Shown here: one piece after another, positions 1 to 8,226 of the stretch
Layout: every line of letters begins with the position of its first letter
How positions within the stretch are numbered: the stretch's first letter is position 1
Source of the DNA: Bacillus pseudomycoides DSM 12442
Lineage (GTDB): Bacteria > Bacillota > Bacilli > Bacillales > Bacillaceae_G
DNA length: 55,156 nucleotides
NCBI RefSeq assembly: GCF_000161455.1
Contig: NZ_CM000745.1
Span: 4,787,429 to 4,842,584 of the forward strand
Direction of reading: 5' to 3'
Made by a program: the position numbers and the translations under genes
Notes under the pieces: generated by a model
The model's database searches: none
What the model was told of the DNA's origin: nothing
What the model saw: only the letters and a program-made list of their open reading frames with translations

Positions 1-171
1 CCGTTCAAATCGACGAAGATTTTGTTCTTGTACTACAGTTTTTGAAATGTGCGATTCATTCAATCATGCGAACCACCCCATTCCATTTTCAAATGTAGAA
101 AACATGAAACGGCATGACGCAAGACGGTGGTCGTGTGTACCTCTCACTACTAATAGTATATCAGTGATTAA

Positions 172-627
172 TCAAGAGCAGTGTTGCACGTTTGTAGCAT
201 GATTGTAGCACTTCTTCATGTTACTACTTACTCGTCTAATGTGTTGGTAGCTATATCCTGTCTCACTAGCAATCTCTTTCAATGTTAACCCTAATACATC
301 ACGCATATATACAATTTGTTGCTCTAACCCCTTCTTCTTATTCATAACAAAACGCAATTCTCCCATCACCGACTGTTTATCCGCAATACGCTGTTGTAAG
401 TACTGTGACTTCTCCATAATGCGATCATGACGACCTTCAATCTCATCTAATGCTAAAGGCACTTGTCCCCCAGTAACACGTTCCGCACTATAATCCGTCA
501 CTCCATTAAACTTAGGAGCATTCATTTCCATGTTTTTCAACAGATATTTATGCTCAATCTTCAAATCTTTCAATTGAATCTTCATCATTTCGATTTCTTC
601 GCCTAAGTCTTGGTAAATGCCTGTCAT
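172..627 (-). CDS. ArpU/sigma-like phage late transcription regulator
   Basis: A protein of about 151 residues, charged and coiled-coil-like over its first 90 residues. The last 45 residues hold a sigma-region-4-like helix-turn-helix (LTLKEIASETGYSYQHIRR), as in ArpU/RinA-type phage activators that switch on packaging genes. An upstream in-frame Met at 666 exists, but the ATG at 627 has a clear AGGGGGA site about 7 bases away, so I take 627. The next gene upstream on the same strand is a RecU-like resolvase, an order usual at the end of the early region of Bacillus prophages. No terminase or portal gene lies in the window, so this is probably a prophage remnant or edge. The family is seen by HTH and context only. 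The 171 bases beyond its stop, to the window edge, show no gene I can support. Confidence 0.65.
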   Translation of the reverse strand: MTGIYQDLGEEIEMMKIQLKDLKIEHKYLLKNMEMNAPKFNGVTDYSAERVTGGQVPLALDEIEGRHDRIMEKSQYLQQRIADKQSVMGELRFVMNKKKGLEQQIVYMRDVLGLTLKEIASETGYSYQHIRRVSSNMKKCYNHATNVQHCS

Positions 628-764
628 GTTAAATCCCCCTATTTCAATTTTAGTTTTTACAATCACATAAGGTATGTGAAATTTTAATACTTATCTTCTG
701 AATAAGGGAACGATAACTACAATACAGCCCCCACCACACTGTTAGTCATGGTTCCGTTATCCAT

Positions 765-1280
765 TTAAACCGCTAATTCATCAACATATCGTAAGTAATC
801 AACTGGCGCTCTTTCCGTCTGATCCACTAAGTATCCATAAATATCGAAATCTGCTCTTGGTATAGACTTCTTCCCATTTGGCTGATGCGACATCTTTACA
901 TAAGATTGAATTACTGAAGATGATACAAGGAATACTGTCTGATCCTTACTGAATTCTATAAGGAAGAAACACACCGCTCCCATCTTCTCCGCTTTCTCCA
1001 AATAATCTAATTGGTGCTGTGCGATGTTACTTAAATCAAATCTTGTAAGACTTTGTGTTGATTTCGCTTCAAATGCAACAGCTTGTCCTTTATAAACACC
1101 GTCATAATCCACTGTACTTTTAGATTCATAGAATCCGTTTAACACCCGTCCACCTTTACTTTTTAACACCTTCACAGGAGTCGGACGCTTGTTTATAAGC
1201 GCTACTCCCTCACGTTGGTACATTTCATTCAATAGATTGATAAGCATCTCAAATGCCATTCCTCGGTTTCCTAAGCCCAT
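765..1280 (-). CDS. RecU-like Holliday junction resolvase (phage type)
   Basis: 171 residues, close to the usual RecU size. Visible family features are GNRGMAFE near the N-terminus, STVDYDGVYKG around residues 55-65, and AFEAKST just after. Together these carry the acidic and Lys residues of the PD-(D/E)XK nuclease site, followed by a Q-rich helix (QHQLDYLEKA). Such enzymes cut four-way DNA junctions during recombination and phage replication. The ATG follows GTGAGGA at a normal distance. It precedes the ArpU-like gene on the same strand and belongs to the phage-like block. Cellular RecU has a longer N-terminal arm. The short form here and its neighbours favour a phage origin. Confidence 0.75.
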   Translation of the reverse strand: MGLGNRGMAFEMLINLLNEMYQREGVALINKRPTPVKVLKSKGGRVLNGFYESKSTVDYDGVYKGQAVAFEAKSTQSLTRFDLSNIAQHQLDYLEKAEKMGAVCFFLIEFSKDQTVFLVSSSVIQSYVKMSHQPNGKKSIPRADFDIYGYLVDQTERAPVDYLRYVDELAV

Positions 1281-1409
1281 TGTTATTCCTCACTTTCTTC
1301 TAAAAGGATTATTTTGTTAAAAACTTTATTCAAATTCATATCTAGTATCTTTTTCTTATATTTTCCATTAAAATTAAATGAAAATTACTTTGCCAACGAA
1401 GGAGAAAAC

Positions 1410-1706
1410 ATGAAACATAACATCAATCTATGGTCCTTTATTTGTTCATTAATTTGCATCGGTTTATTCCGCTTGTATTTTGAAGTTTCGCCTGAAATGT
1501 TTAAATCTTTTATGAATTTAATACATGTCCACCCTTTATTTTTTTTACTAGTTTTTACAATAGGAACCTTTTTTGCTGGCATTATAGGATTCTCTAAGAT
1601 GAATAATTGGATAACAATGCTTAGAAGCATAGTAACAGTTCTACTAACATTTTTATTATCTGTGTTTTTAACGCTTACTTTGGTTGTTGGATATGCATTA
1701 AGTTAA
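1410..1706 (+). CDS. small membrane protein, three predicted TM segments
   Basis: The ATG at 1410 follows GAAGGAGAAAAC, a strong ribosome site. In-frame codons reach further upstream to 1314, but that start has no ribosome site. The product is 98 residues with hydrophobic stretches at about residues 8-22, 42-63 and 70-95, so it is probably an integral membrane protein. It has no catalytic motif and I do not recognise a family. It lies opposite in orientation to the RecU-like gene, with about 130 bases between starts, and is followed by two hairpins. It may be a lysogenic-conversion or cargo gene of the decayed prophage; that is inference from location. Confidence 0.55.
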   Translation: MKHNINLWSFICSLICIGLFRLYFEVSPEMFKSFMNLIHVHPLFFLLVFTIGTFFAGIIGFSKMNNWITMLRSIVTVLLTFLLSVFLTLTLVVGYALS

Positions 1707-1835
1707 AAAGCATTCCTTAAGTATCTCCCCCTGAATAAATCTCAAAATCCCGTCCATACTGTAAGTAGGCTGATAAACAGCTATAATCCAAATCTGTAGT
1801 TCCCTAATCTCTTTCTCCCTTTCCCCTAAGGGCTG

Positions 1836-1865
1836 AGCAGTTAGCTTTTGCTAGCTGCTTTGTTA
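1836..1865 (+). terminator. hairpin, probable terminator (copy 1 of repeated element)
   Basis: Ten-base arms (AGCAGTTAGC / GCTAGCTGCT, one G-T-type mismatch) around a TTTT loop, followed by a weak T-rich tail. A nearly identical hairpin occurs at 2540-2563. It lies downstream of the small membrane gene. Confidence 0.5.
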
Positions 1866-1952
1866 TACAATTGGTTACATTTACCTGATGCTTCTAACGT
1901 AATATTACGTTAGAATAAAAAAGAACAAATAAAGTGAGCTGTTATACCTTCT

Positions 1953-1990
1953 CCCTAGCACTGTATGTACAGAGCTAGGGTTTTTGTTTT
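1953..1990 (+). terminator. rho-independent terminator
   Basis: CCCTAGC / GCTAGGG arms, 14-base loop, then TTTTTGTTTT on the plus strand. It faces the small minus-strand gene at 2013-2207. Confidence 0.65.
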
Positions 1991-2012
1991 AAAACAAAAT
2001 GAAATTTTTATA

Positions 2013-2207
2013 CTAATCTTCCTCAAGTTCCGTAACAGTTAAGTAATTCCTAGGATTCTTTCTTTCTGACAATCTTCTTTGATATGCTGGTGTCTTATAG
2101 AAGTGAATCGTCTTAGGAAGCACGCCCATATGTTGAGCGCATTCCTTTATGGTACCGATACATATGAGCGATTCACCTTTATAAACGGCATATTCCTTTC
2201 GGTTCAC
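2013..2207 (-). CDS. small phage-type hypothetical protein
   Basis: 64 residues starting at a GTG placed 7 bases after GGGGAG. The sequence includes a central IKECAQHMGVLPKTIHFYKT stretch that reads like a short helix-turn-helix and a basic segment (RRLSERKNPRN). This size and make-up are typical of small DNA-linked proteins in Bacillus prophage regulatory regions. Function is unknown. It stands alone between two terminator hairpins, so it is probably transcribed as a single gene. Confidence 0.55.
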   Translation of the reverse strand: MNRKEYAVYKGESLICIGTIKECAQHMGVLPKTIHFYKTPAYQRRLSERKNPRNYLTVTELEED

Positions 2208-2326
2208 TTTTCAACTCCCCTTTTTCACATTTCCGTAACATTTGTATATTAATATATTATAAAATATATGATGTTATTTCTAATGTCGATTCATCTGATT
2301 AATTAATCATGATGTATAATATTTAT

Positions 2327-2358
2327 CCAAAACCCTAACTCCCCCGTTAGGGTTTTGG
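2327..2358. terminator. perfect 13-bp hairpin, bidirectional terminator candidate
   Basis: CCAAAACCCTAAC / GTTAGGGTTTTGG with a six-base C-rich loop. Both flanks are T/A-rich, so it could end transcription either way. It lies between the 64-residue gene and the 34-residue gene. Confidence 0.55.
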
Positions 2359-2425
2359 CATTTAAATAACTATTTTGTTCAAATTTTAGATAGATGTTAA
2401 TATTCTTAATAAAGGGGGTCTACTG

Positions 2426-2530
2426 ATGAAAAATTTATGGATAAAGATTCCTTTAATTATTTTCATAGCAATTTTCCTTTTAATAATTTTATATTTTGTT
2501 GGTATGTCACTTTTTGGGAATCAGCCATAA
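2426..2530 (+). CDS. 34-residue single-pass membrane peptide (DUF3951-like)
   Basis: The ATG at 2426 follows AAAGGGGGTCTACTG, a very strong ribosome site. The product begins MKNLWIKIPLIIF, has one long hydrophobic helix (residues 4-27), and ends MSLFGNQP. Tiny one-helix proteins of this pattern occur in B. cereus-group prophages; the DUF3951 match is from memory and unchecked. A terminator hairpin follows within 10 bases of the stop, so this is a complete one-gene unit. Its leader resembles the leader of the broken gene at 3640. Confidence 0.55.
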   Translation: MKNLWIKIPLIIFIAIFLLIILYFVGMSLFGNQP

Positions 2531-2539
2531 ATTAAGTAC

Positions 2540-2572
2540 AGCAGTTAGCTTTTGCTAGCTGTTCTTTTTCTG
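2540..2572 (+). terminator. rho-independent terminator (copy 2 of repeated element)
   Basis: Same hairpin core as at 1836 (AGCAGTTAGC, TTTT loop, GCTAGCTGTT), here with CTTTTTCT after it. It ends the 34-residue gene. Confidence 0.65.
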
Positions 2573-2624
2573 TAAAATAACGCTTTGGTTTAATTCCCCC
2601 ATCCTAATCTCTCGCTTTTTTGTA

Positions 2625-2861
2625 TCATTTTGTTATATTTTTACATTTTTTTTGCAAGTGAAATAACCTCATGCCCTTCACATAGTCTTCCTTCGAATCT
2701 CTTAGCAACATAATTTCCTTTGGTCCCACTTCATGACCTAGCGAATCCACTTTCCTCGCATGAACCTCGCTATACATCGTCACACGCGTTACAGCGATAT
2801 GCTGCCCAGTTTGTTTATGTGTCCAGAAACCTCTTAATCTGGCTTTCTCTTTAACTGTCAT
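2625..2861 (-). CDS. small phage-type hypothetical protein
   Basis: 78 residues, basic, starting at an ATG preceded by AAGGGGGAACAGCC. It contains GFWTHKQTGQHIAVTRVTMY and a C-terminal Lys-rich tail. I recognise no family; the size and context match accessory genes of Bacillus prophages. The DNA just upstream (2874-2936, same strand) reads as a 20-codon stub starting MPPYEAATKPARKYKKKQ. It overlaps the ribosome site of this gene and could be the end of a lost partner gene. Confidence 0.5.
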   Translation of the reverse strand: MTVKEKARLRGFWTHKQTGQHIAVTRVTMYSEVHARKVDSLGHEVGPKEIMLLRDSKEDYVKGMRLFHLQKKCKNITK

Positions 2862-3068
2862 GGCTGTTCCCCCTTAGCTGATCTGTTTCTTCTTATATTT
2901 ACGTGCTGGTTTCGTTGCCGCTTCGTAAGGGGGCATCCCATGCCCATCAACTTAAGAACGGAAACAAAATGAACTTTCGTTCAAATAAACTACAACACTC
3001 TTAAAACACTTTTTATTCATTAAAAATGAGCATGCTAAATAAACCTAGATAGGTATCATTTTTAAAGA
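2862..3068. other. gene-poor gap with a 20-codon stub
   Basis: The only coding trace is a minus-strand stub at 2874-2936, ending KYKKKQIS. Upstream of it the same frame meets a stop within a few codons, so it is most likely the tail of a deleted phage gene. The rest is AT-rich, with no hairpin or promoter I can support. Confidence 0.35.
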
Positions 3069-3383
3069 TTATGCAGCTTTCTTTTGTTTTCTAAGTTCAC
3101 TATACTCATAGACAACACCCATAATATTAAAGACTGTTTTCTTCTCATATCGATGAGATTTCCGCCCATTTTTCTGTAGTAGGTGGAATAGACGGATTAG
3201 AATCTTTGTTATTTCTTGGGTGTCTTTCTGTATAGCTTGATACAAGAGATATAGATAATCTTGGTTCATTCCTATCGCTTTATATTCGCTTAATTCTCTT
3301 TTCTTCTTTTGCAAAAGAAGTTGGCGCATTTTAAACATAGTAGAGGAGCACATTTTAGTTTTAAAAAATGTATTAGACTCCAA
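3069..3383 (-). CDS. hypothetical protein, basic, phage region
   Basis: Up to 104 residues, rich in Lys, Gln and Tyr, with a long helical middle (LYQAIQKDTQEITKILIRLF) and a basic C-terminus. The start is doubtful. The longest form uses TTG at 3383, about 25 bases downstream of an AGGAG. That AGGAG is better placed for a seven-codon mini-ORF ending just before the TTG. Internal Met codons (for example at MRQLL) lack a ribosome site. No family is recognised. It could be a real small phage gene or one whose start has been damaged. Confidence 0.4.
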   Translation of the reverse strand: MESNTFFKTKMCSSTMFKMRQLLLQKKKRELSEYKAIGMNQDYLYLLYQAIQKDTQEITKILIRLFHLLQKNGRKSHRYEKKTVFNIMGVVYEYSELRKQKKAA

Positions 3384-3639
3384 CTATATGCTATAACAAC
3401 TTTTCATCTCCTAAAGATTGTTACTCTACACAAAAATAGTTGTAGACTATAAATTGTTACACTGGCTTCCACCTATAAAAAATAAAATAAAGTATTAGAC
3501 TAAATAGCTAATATGTGATTTTCAAACGAGAAATAAGACCGTTCTAAGAACAGAAATTATATGAATAATTGATTTTAAATTCACAATAAATACACACCTA
3601 TTTTGTGAAATATAACCATAATTAGAAAAGGGGGTCTTA

Positions 3640-4218
3640 CTGGCTAAATACAAATCATATATTGTTATAGGTTGTGTTAGCATAGGGATCTTTGTTACAG
3701 GTATCATTGGATGGAATGGAACAACTGAGGCTGTACAAGAGAATAAAAATGTATCATCTTTTGAAGTTAGAGAACATGAACAAGGTATACATTGGATTTA
3801 TGATTTGTATGGTATCGAAAACCAGATAGGTTTTATTAAGAAACCTATAGTTGTAAATAAAGGTGAAACATATGATTGATTTCTATGGGGAACTGAGAAA
3901 CAAATAGCTAATGAACCACTTAAAATTACCGCTATTCATCCAAATACAAAACAAGAAATTCAAATTGCAGACATAAAGCATATGGGCCACTATGATCAAT
4001 CTATCCACTCTTTCTATGAAAAAACTAACTTATCCATACTACCACTAAGTCATTCTGTTAAAAAAAACAATATAAAGCTTATTTCACATCAAGCAATAAG
4101 TATGAAATTTCCTGAGAGCGGTAAATGGAATTTGTATGTTGTAATTGGGGATAAGAAACTTCCTCCTATTTCTATTGAAGTAACAAACCAAGAAGAAAAA
4201 TTACCCCCTTTGAAATAG
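3640..4218 (+). pseudogene. DUF4871-like exported protein, in-frame stop and lost start
   Basis: One open frame runs from 3640 to 4218 apart from a TGA at 3877-3879. The translation has an N-terminal hydrophobic helix (SYIVIGCVSIGIFVTGIIG) and a beta-rich domain that reads ...KGETYD-stop-FLWGTEKQ... up to the stop and ...SGKWNLYVVIGDKKL... near the end. This is like DUF4871 lipoprotein-like proteins of B. cereus, where a Trp at the stop position would be natural (TGG to TGA). The start codon position after AAAGGGGGTCTTA is CTG rather than ATG. Two independent lesions suggest a decayed gene. A terminator-like hairpin follows. Confidence 0.65.
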
Positions 4219-4232
4219 ATATTTAATCGTAT

Positions 4233-4270
4233 ATACACCACCTTCAACTTCAAAATGAAGGTGGTGTATA
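4233..4270. terminator. 14-bp perfect hairpin after the DUF4871-like pseudogene
   Basis: ATACACCACCTTCA / TGAAGGTGGTGTAT with a nine-base loop, 15 bases after the pseudogene stop. No strong T-run on either side. The rest of the 350-base gap to 4569 holds a second hairpin at 4344 and no gene. Confidence 0.55.
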
Positions 4271-4343
4271 TTGAACTCTATTTCAGTCTACAACTATTTT
4301 TTAATGTAGTGTAGTGCTTTAAGAAAAAACGACAAATCCTTTC

Positions 4344-4373
4344 CCCCCTACTTTCTAGGCCAAGAGTAGGGGG
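4344..4373. terminator. second hairpin, CCCCCTACT arms
   Basis: CCCCCTACT / AGTAGGGGG with a 12-base loop. No clear T-run follows on either strand, so the terminator role is weakly supported. Confidence 0.35.
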
Positions 4374-4568
4374 TTATGGCGTTTTAATAGACTTTAGAAG
4401 ATAACTACAATTCATTGCTAACAAGAACATCATCCATTGTAGACTTGAAATACAGTTTGATTATTTTTAATCTATATTATGCCACAATCTTACCCTTTAG
4501 TTGAATAAATGAACAATCACCTAATGTAGCAATCATTTCTATTAGTATAAAATTAAATGCAAATTAAG

Positions 4569-5326
4569 CTACAAGTTATTATATTTCGTTATGACTGATT
4601 TAGCCCTTTCAATAAGCTTATTTTTTATAGAATAAGGTTCTATTATTTCCGCCTCATGTCCAATACTCCAAAGTAGGTCAACATAAAACCACTCTTCTGA
4701 AGGGGTAATATTTTTGTTATTTTTGCGGTTCCATCTGAATTGTATTCCATATTATCTCTTAACCATGACATGCTCTCAGCTTTTCTTTTTCCCTCTTTGT
4801 TTAAATTCACTTCGAGCTTTATGGGATTAGATTCATACTCAGAATACAACCATTCTTTAACGTTCAAATGGATATTTCTGGAATGATAGTTAGAATTGAT
4901 AATCGTTTTTTTTATTCGATCTACTCTGAAAAGCCTTATGTCTCTTCTCATTCTACAGTAAGAGGGACAGTACCAGTATCCGTTATATACGTATAGGCCC
5001 ATAGGTTCTATTTCCCTGTATATTTCATCTTCTGTTTCATATAAGATACTTACAGTTTTCTCTTCTACAGATGCATCATAAAGGTTTCTTAGCGTCCTTT
5101 CATCTACATTAATATTTGGTTGCCACATCAAGACTTTGTCTCTAGTATTCTCAATTACATCGGAAGTTTCCTGAGGAATCATATTGAATAGTTTATTTAA
5201 AATTACTTCATACGAAGAAGAAAAAGGTGTGGAGCCAACATACTCATCAAAATTAAAAATTGTTATTTACTGATAACCTGTATGACATCCGCATCCTGTC
5301 AGCCTAATAAACTCCCGTAAATTTAC
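4569..5326 (-). pseudogene. WYL-domain transcriptional regulator, disrupted
   Basis: The open part (5182-4643) encodes the middle and WYL domain: IEPMGLYVYNGYWYCPSYCR followed by RLFRVDRI, the ligand-sensing fold of YafY/PafBC-type regulators. The C-terminus runs into a wrong frame near 4680. The adjacent frame restores the normal ending (DLLWSIGHEAEIIEPYSI up to 4569). Upstream the same frame continues through EYVGSTPFSSSYE to a TAA at 5267-5269. Beyond that, REFIRLTGCGCHTGYQ resembles the degenerate wing of the missing N-terminal winged helix. So the DNA-binding domain is lost, and there is at least one stop and one frameshift. It was probably a repressor of a neighbouring lost gene. Confidence 0.7.
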
Positions 5327-5461
5327 TTAATCTACATTTCTTTTTGTAAATTTTAATACAGATTCTCTTGAACGTTCGATTTCATTTTTATTTTCATTAT
5401 AGAACTTTGACACATACACATCTGTAGTAATTACGTCACTTACATAAATTTCATTTTCCAT
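5327..5461 (-). CDS. 44-residue hypothetical small protein
   Basis: The ATG at 5461 lies 8 bases after GGAGG, one of the best ribosome sites in this segment. The product starts MENEIYVSDVITTDVYVSKF and ends KRNVD. It is acidic at first, then basic and helical, with no signal peptide or Cys. It ends in the same frame as, and directly before, remnants of the WYL regulator; this could be chance. I recognise no family. Confidence 0.35.
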   Translation of the reverse strand: MENEIYVSDVITTDVYVSKFYNENKNEIERSRESVLKFTKRNVD

Positions 5462-5912
5462 ATCTAGTTCCTCCGAATCATTTATTTCTCTTACTTTATG
5501 TTTATATATGCAAAATGAAAAACGTAAATCAAACGAAGAAATTTTTAAAATTCATTTTTCCTAGGATTGGTTCCAGAAAAGTTATCTTTCTATTTTAAAT
5601 AAGAAACATAACAAATTTGGAACATTAGATAAGTATATACGTAAGCATCAAACTGTCCCCACTTGCTGTAACTAGAAGACAATTATGTTGGATACTTGAT
5701 ATGGGTACCTTTTAACCAAAAACAAGGATATCAAGAAGTTCTTGCCCAAACAATCATATAACAGTGAAATTTTTGTCTAATAGTGAAGGTTTTTGGTTAG
5801 ATATTACGAATATATATAATCATGAATACGACTATGAAAACTAACAATAGAAAGTTATTTACCACCCACTAAAGTATGAATAGTCATTATGGTCGAAAGG
5901 AATGGAATAGCT
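5462..5912. other. gap with a decayed gene end on the plus strand
   Basis: No intact gene. A plus-strand frame from about 5764 to 5844 reads FLSNSEGFWLDITNIYNHEY and ends at TAA. It looks like the C-terminal end of a lost protein, and its upstream frame breaks. The remaining sequence is AT-rich with no feature I can support. Confidence 0.3.
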
Positions 5913-6185
5913 ATGTTCGATAAAGGTAAGAATCAAACTAACGATATAATTTTTTCATATGATGTTAAGAAAGACGATAAGGTGCTTATTTATTGGTATG
6001 ATAAGCTTATAAAAGTACTTTCAGGTGAAAATGCAAAGAAATTTTTATATAAAATCGAAGGTGCAGATGATGCAGAATCCCAGCTCATTATGGCTAAGCT
6101 TACCAGAAACCTTAAGCGTGGAAAGGACGAAAACACAAATACTATTGTAATAAGAGGAACTCATTATACTAGAAATAGGAATTAA
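5913..6185 (+). CDS. hypothetical protein, 90 residues
   Basis: The start is taken at the ATG at 5913 (MFDKGKNQTND), 11 bases after AAAGGA. An alternative ATG at 5889 adds eight residues and has no ribosome site. The product is soluble, Lys/Asp-rich, with a DKVLIYWYDKLIKVLSGENA core that suggests a small alpha/beta fold. No family is recognised. It stands alone, followed within about 100 bases by an IS240-type end. Confidence 0.45.
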   Translation: MFDKGKNQTNDIIFSYDVKKDDKVLIYWYDKLIKVLSGENAKKFLYKIEGADDAESQLIMAKLTRNLKRGKDENTNTIVIRGTHYTRNRN

Positions 6186-6286
6186 GACTAATCGTAAATA
6201 GATTTTAAATAAAATTACAAAAGATGTTCAATCTCCTCATTAATTGAATATTAAAATGTGGGACGATTTGACGCTTACTTAAAATA

Positions 6287-6357
6287 TCGCATTTGTGTTT
6301 CTCCTTACTCTTTTTTTCTAGAGTGTAGTCTCATTTAGAAAACTTTGCAACAGAACC
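6287..6357. mobile_element. solo IS6/IS240-family end
   Basis: The last 17 bases (AACTTTGCAACAGAACC) are the terminal inverted repeat typical of IS240/IS6-family elements. The whole 71-base segment matches 9687-9757 with a single mismatch. No left end or transposase accompanies it, so it is a deletion scar. Confidence 0.65.
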
Positions 6358-6532
6358 CCTAAAAGAATATAGATCGAGAGCAAAAAACCACCTGTTTTAA
6401 CAGGCGGTGTCTCTTCACATAATAGTGTTCAACTCTTCTTACAACTTTCCATCCCCCTCAAAATCCACTTAATATCCGCAATATAACTATATTGAATCAA
6501 TTCAAAGGAAAGGGTTCCACTCATAACCTTGT

Positions 6533-7030
6533 TTAGACCGGATATCCGCCTGTTGGCGGTGGCCAAGCACTAAATAATCTGCGAATCAGCACAATTTCTC
6601 CTAAATGGTAGGAATTGTGAGATGCAATATTGCGTAGCACACCGCCCGGGGTTTCACCAGGCCATTTCTCCAATAGTTTGTCCAATTGAACAGTTTGGGC
6701 AATCGTGCATGCCTGTTCAATCCCTTGAAGAAAATAATGAATAATTTGTTTCCACTCTTCCTCACTGCCAGGACATTCTTCTTCAGGCCAGCTCTCTTTC
6801 ACATGGGCAGGCAATGCAGGCTTCTCCCCCTGAGCGGATAATAAGAGAAAATCTTGCCAGTATGTCATATGTTTCACTAATTGATAAATAGAATAAGGCA
6901 GTTCCTCTCTGCGTTTTCCCGCAAGCGCCAAGTCTATATCCGACAAAGCATTCTTGATAGGAAGATGTCCTCGTTCTCCTCTTAACGATTTTACTAATGC
7001 CTCGCTAAACGCTTTATTTGATTGCTCCAT
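6533..7030 (-). CDS. DinB-family four-helix protein
   Basis: 165 residues, normal for the DinB/YfiT-like fold. The metal-site histidines are visible in SIYQLVKHMTYWQ (residues about 47-59) and NIASHNSYHLGEI (about 133-145). These proteins are thought to be metal-dependent transferases, often thiol-linked, but this member's substrate is unknown. Codon use and GC are visibly higher than in the neighbouring phage-like genes, suggesting a different origin. It starts at an ATG at 7030 with only a weak ribosome site. It lies in the segment bounded by the two IS240-type ends. Confidence 0.75.
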   Translation of the reverse strand: MEQSNKAFSEALVKSLRGERGHLPIKNALSDIDLALAGKRREELPYSIYQLVKHMTYWQDFLLLSAQGEKPALPAHVKESWPEEECPGSEEEWKQIIHYFLQGIEQACTIAQTVQLDKLLEKWPGETPGGVLRNIASHNSYHLGEIVLIRRLFSAWPPPTGGYPV

Positions 7031-7162
7031 AATAACCGACTCCCATCCTGTTTTATTTTCTAATTTGCTGATTTTATGGTTCCGTCTCTTTTATATGCAC
7101 TAAATATATTATAGAAGATTTACGACCATTAAGAGAAAACAAAATAAGAAAAAAATAACAAG

Positions 7163-7207
7163 AATCACTGACTTCTTAACGTACAGGAAATCGGTGATTT
7201 TTATTTA
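7163..7207. terminator. imperfect hairpin with T tails both ways
   Basis: AATCACTGACTTC pairs with GAAATCGGTGATT (two mismatches), followed by TTTTATTT on plus and CTTGTTATTTTTTTC on minus. It would end minus-strand reading of the decayed gene at 7304-8140. A second AT-only hairpin lies at 7257-7291. Confidence 0.5.
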
Positions 7208-7303
7208 AATAGTACCTTAACGTACAATTTTCTTTTTTTGTTCGTATCAAGCCTGTAGCCTTTTTCTTTTATCTATCATAAAAGAAAAAAGCTATATTTT
7301 AAA

Positions 7304-8140
7304 TTATTCTACTGTTTGAAATGGCTTTGTCTGAATTGCTTTCATCATTTTCATACGAGTAAATCGCTCATCTAAATTATTTTCAAGTATCCCATTCATG
7401 ATGTGTTTCCGCAATCATTGGCTTATTCACAGCAGACATACCTTCCCATTCAAAATCTACAGAAGCATTTATCGTGTTATTTACATTTTCTGTAACTAGA
7501 AATTTTCCGGATAATGTCCGCTTTGTTTTACTTGGTTAGAAATGGTTGCTAACCATTCATTAAACCCTTTTAATGTATTAACTTTAGAAGTCGTACTTAA
7601 ATTTAACTCAATTTGATCTGTTAATAGTTCTTTGAATTTGTCACTGTTCACAGATGCTGTTTTCATTAAATATAACCAGTAATGCATAAATGATTTTGCT
7701 CTATTTTCTGCATAGGCAGATTTAAATTGTGGATTTTCTACAGTACCTGTTGGTTCTAAATGCACTTTTGTAAAAAGAGGTAATTCGTTATCTAGAAGTT
7801 TCGGAATTGTCGAATAATGAATCAGCTTTATCTACTATTATCTGGACGTATATTTTGATAAAGAATATTAGCTTCTAATGAAAGTACCTCATCGTTCAAC
7901 TGATTGATGTGTTTTCAACATGATGCGCATTTTTCCATCCTTCAAACATTTTTAATCTGTCTACTAAACCAATTTTACCTTTCGAAGTTCCAGCTTGATA
8001 AAATTTCAATTTCATCCTCTAAAATGTCTAACTGATTTTCTAGACGAGCTTTGTTAAGCGAAACTTCATATACTTGATACCAACGATAATATTGTGTTAA
8101 AACTAAATGATTATTTTTAATATATCTATCGTAAATGCAA
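7304..8140 (-). pseudogene. NTF2/SnoaL-like protein, multiply frameshifted
   Basis: Pieces of one protein can be read across several frames. An N-terminal coiled region (QYYRWYQVYEVSLNKARLEN) breaks near 8010. A middle piece contains KMFEGWKNAHHVENT. The longest intact piece (7765-7496, extending in frame to about 7840) contains RAKSFMHYWLYLMKTASVN. A shift near 7500 is followed by VTENVNNTINASVDFEWEG and ETHHEW. After another shift comes ENNLDERFTRMKMMKAIQTK, ending at 7304. The C-terminal half resembles NTF2/SnoaL-like folds (HHEW, RFTRM). At least three frameshifts and one stop mean it is dead. Function of the parent is unknown. Confidence 0.65.
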
Positions 8141-8226
8141 AAGATTTACTAGAATTACCGCCACATTTTAACGAAAATATACGCTAAGGAACTATCGGCT
8201 TTTTGTTATGTTTGGATTTTAAAAGA

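Noticed and set aside
3522..3707. 61-codon minus-strand ORF.
   Set aside because: It is a shadow of the plus-strand DUF4871-like pseudogene and has no ribosome site.
5267..5326. Cys-rich TGCGCHTGYQ tail looked like a RiPP core peptide following the 44-residue ORF.
   Set aside because: It is in frame with the WYL-regulator remnant and matches the place of the winged-helix wing (xGxGGYQ) of those regulators. It is best explained as part of that pseudogene.
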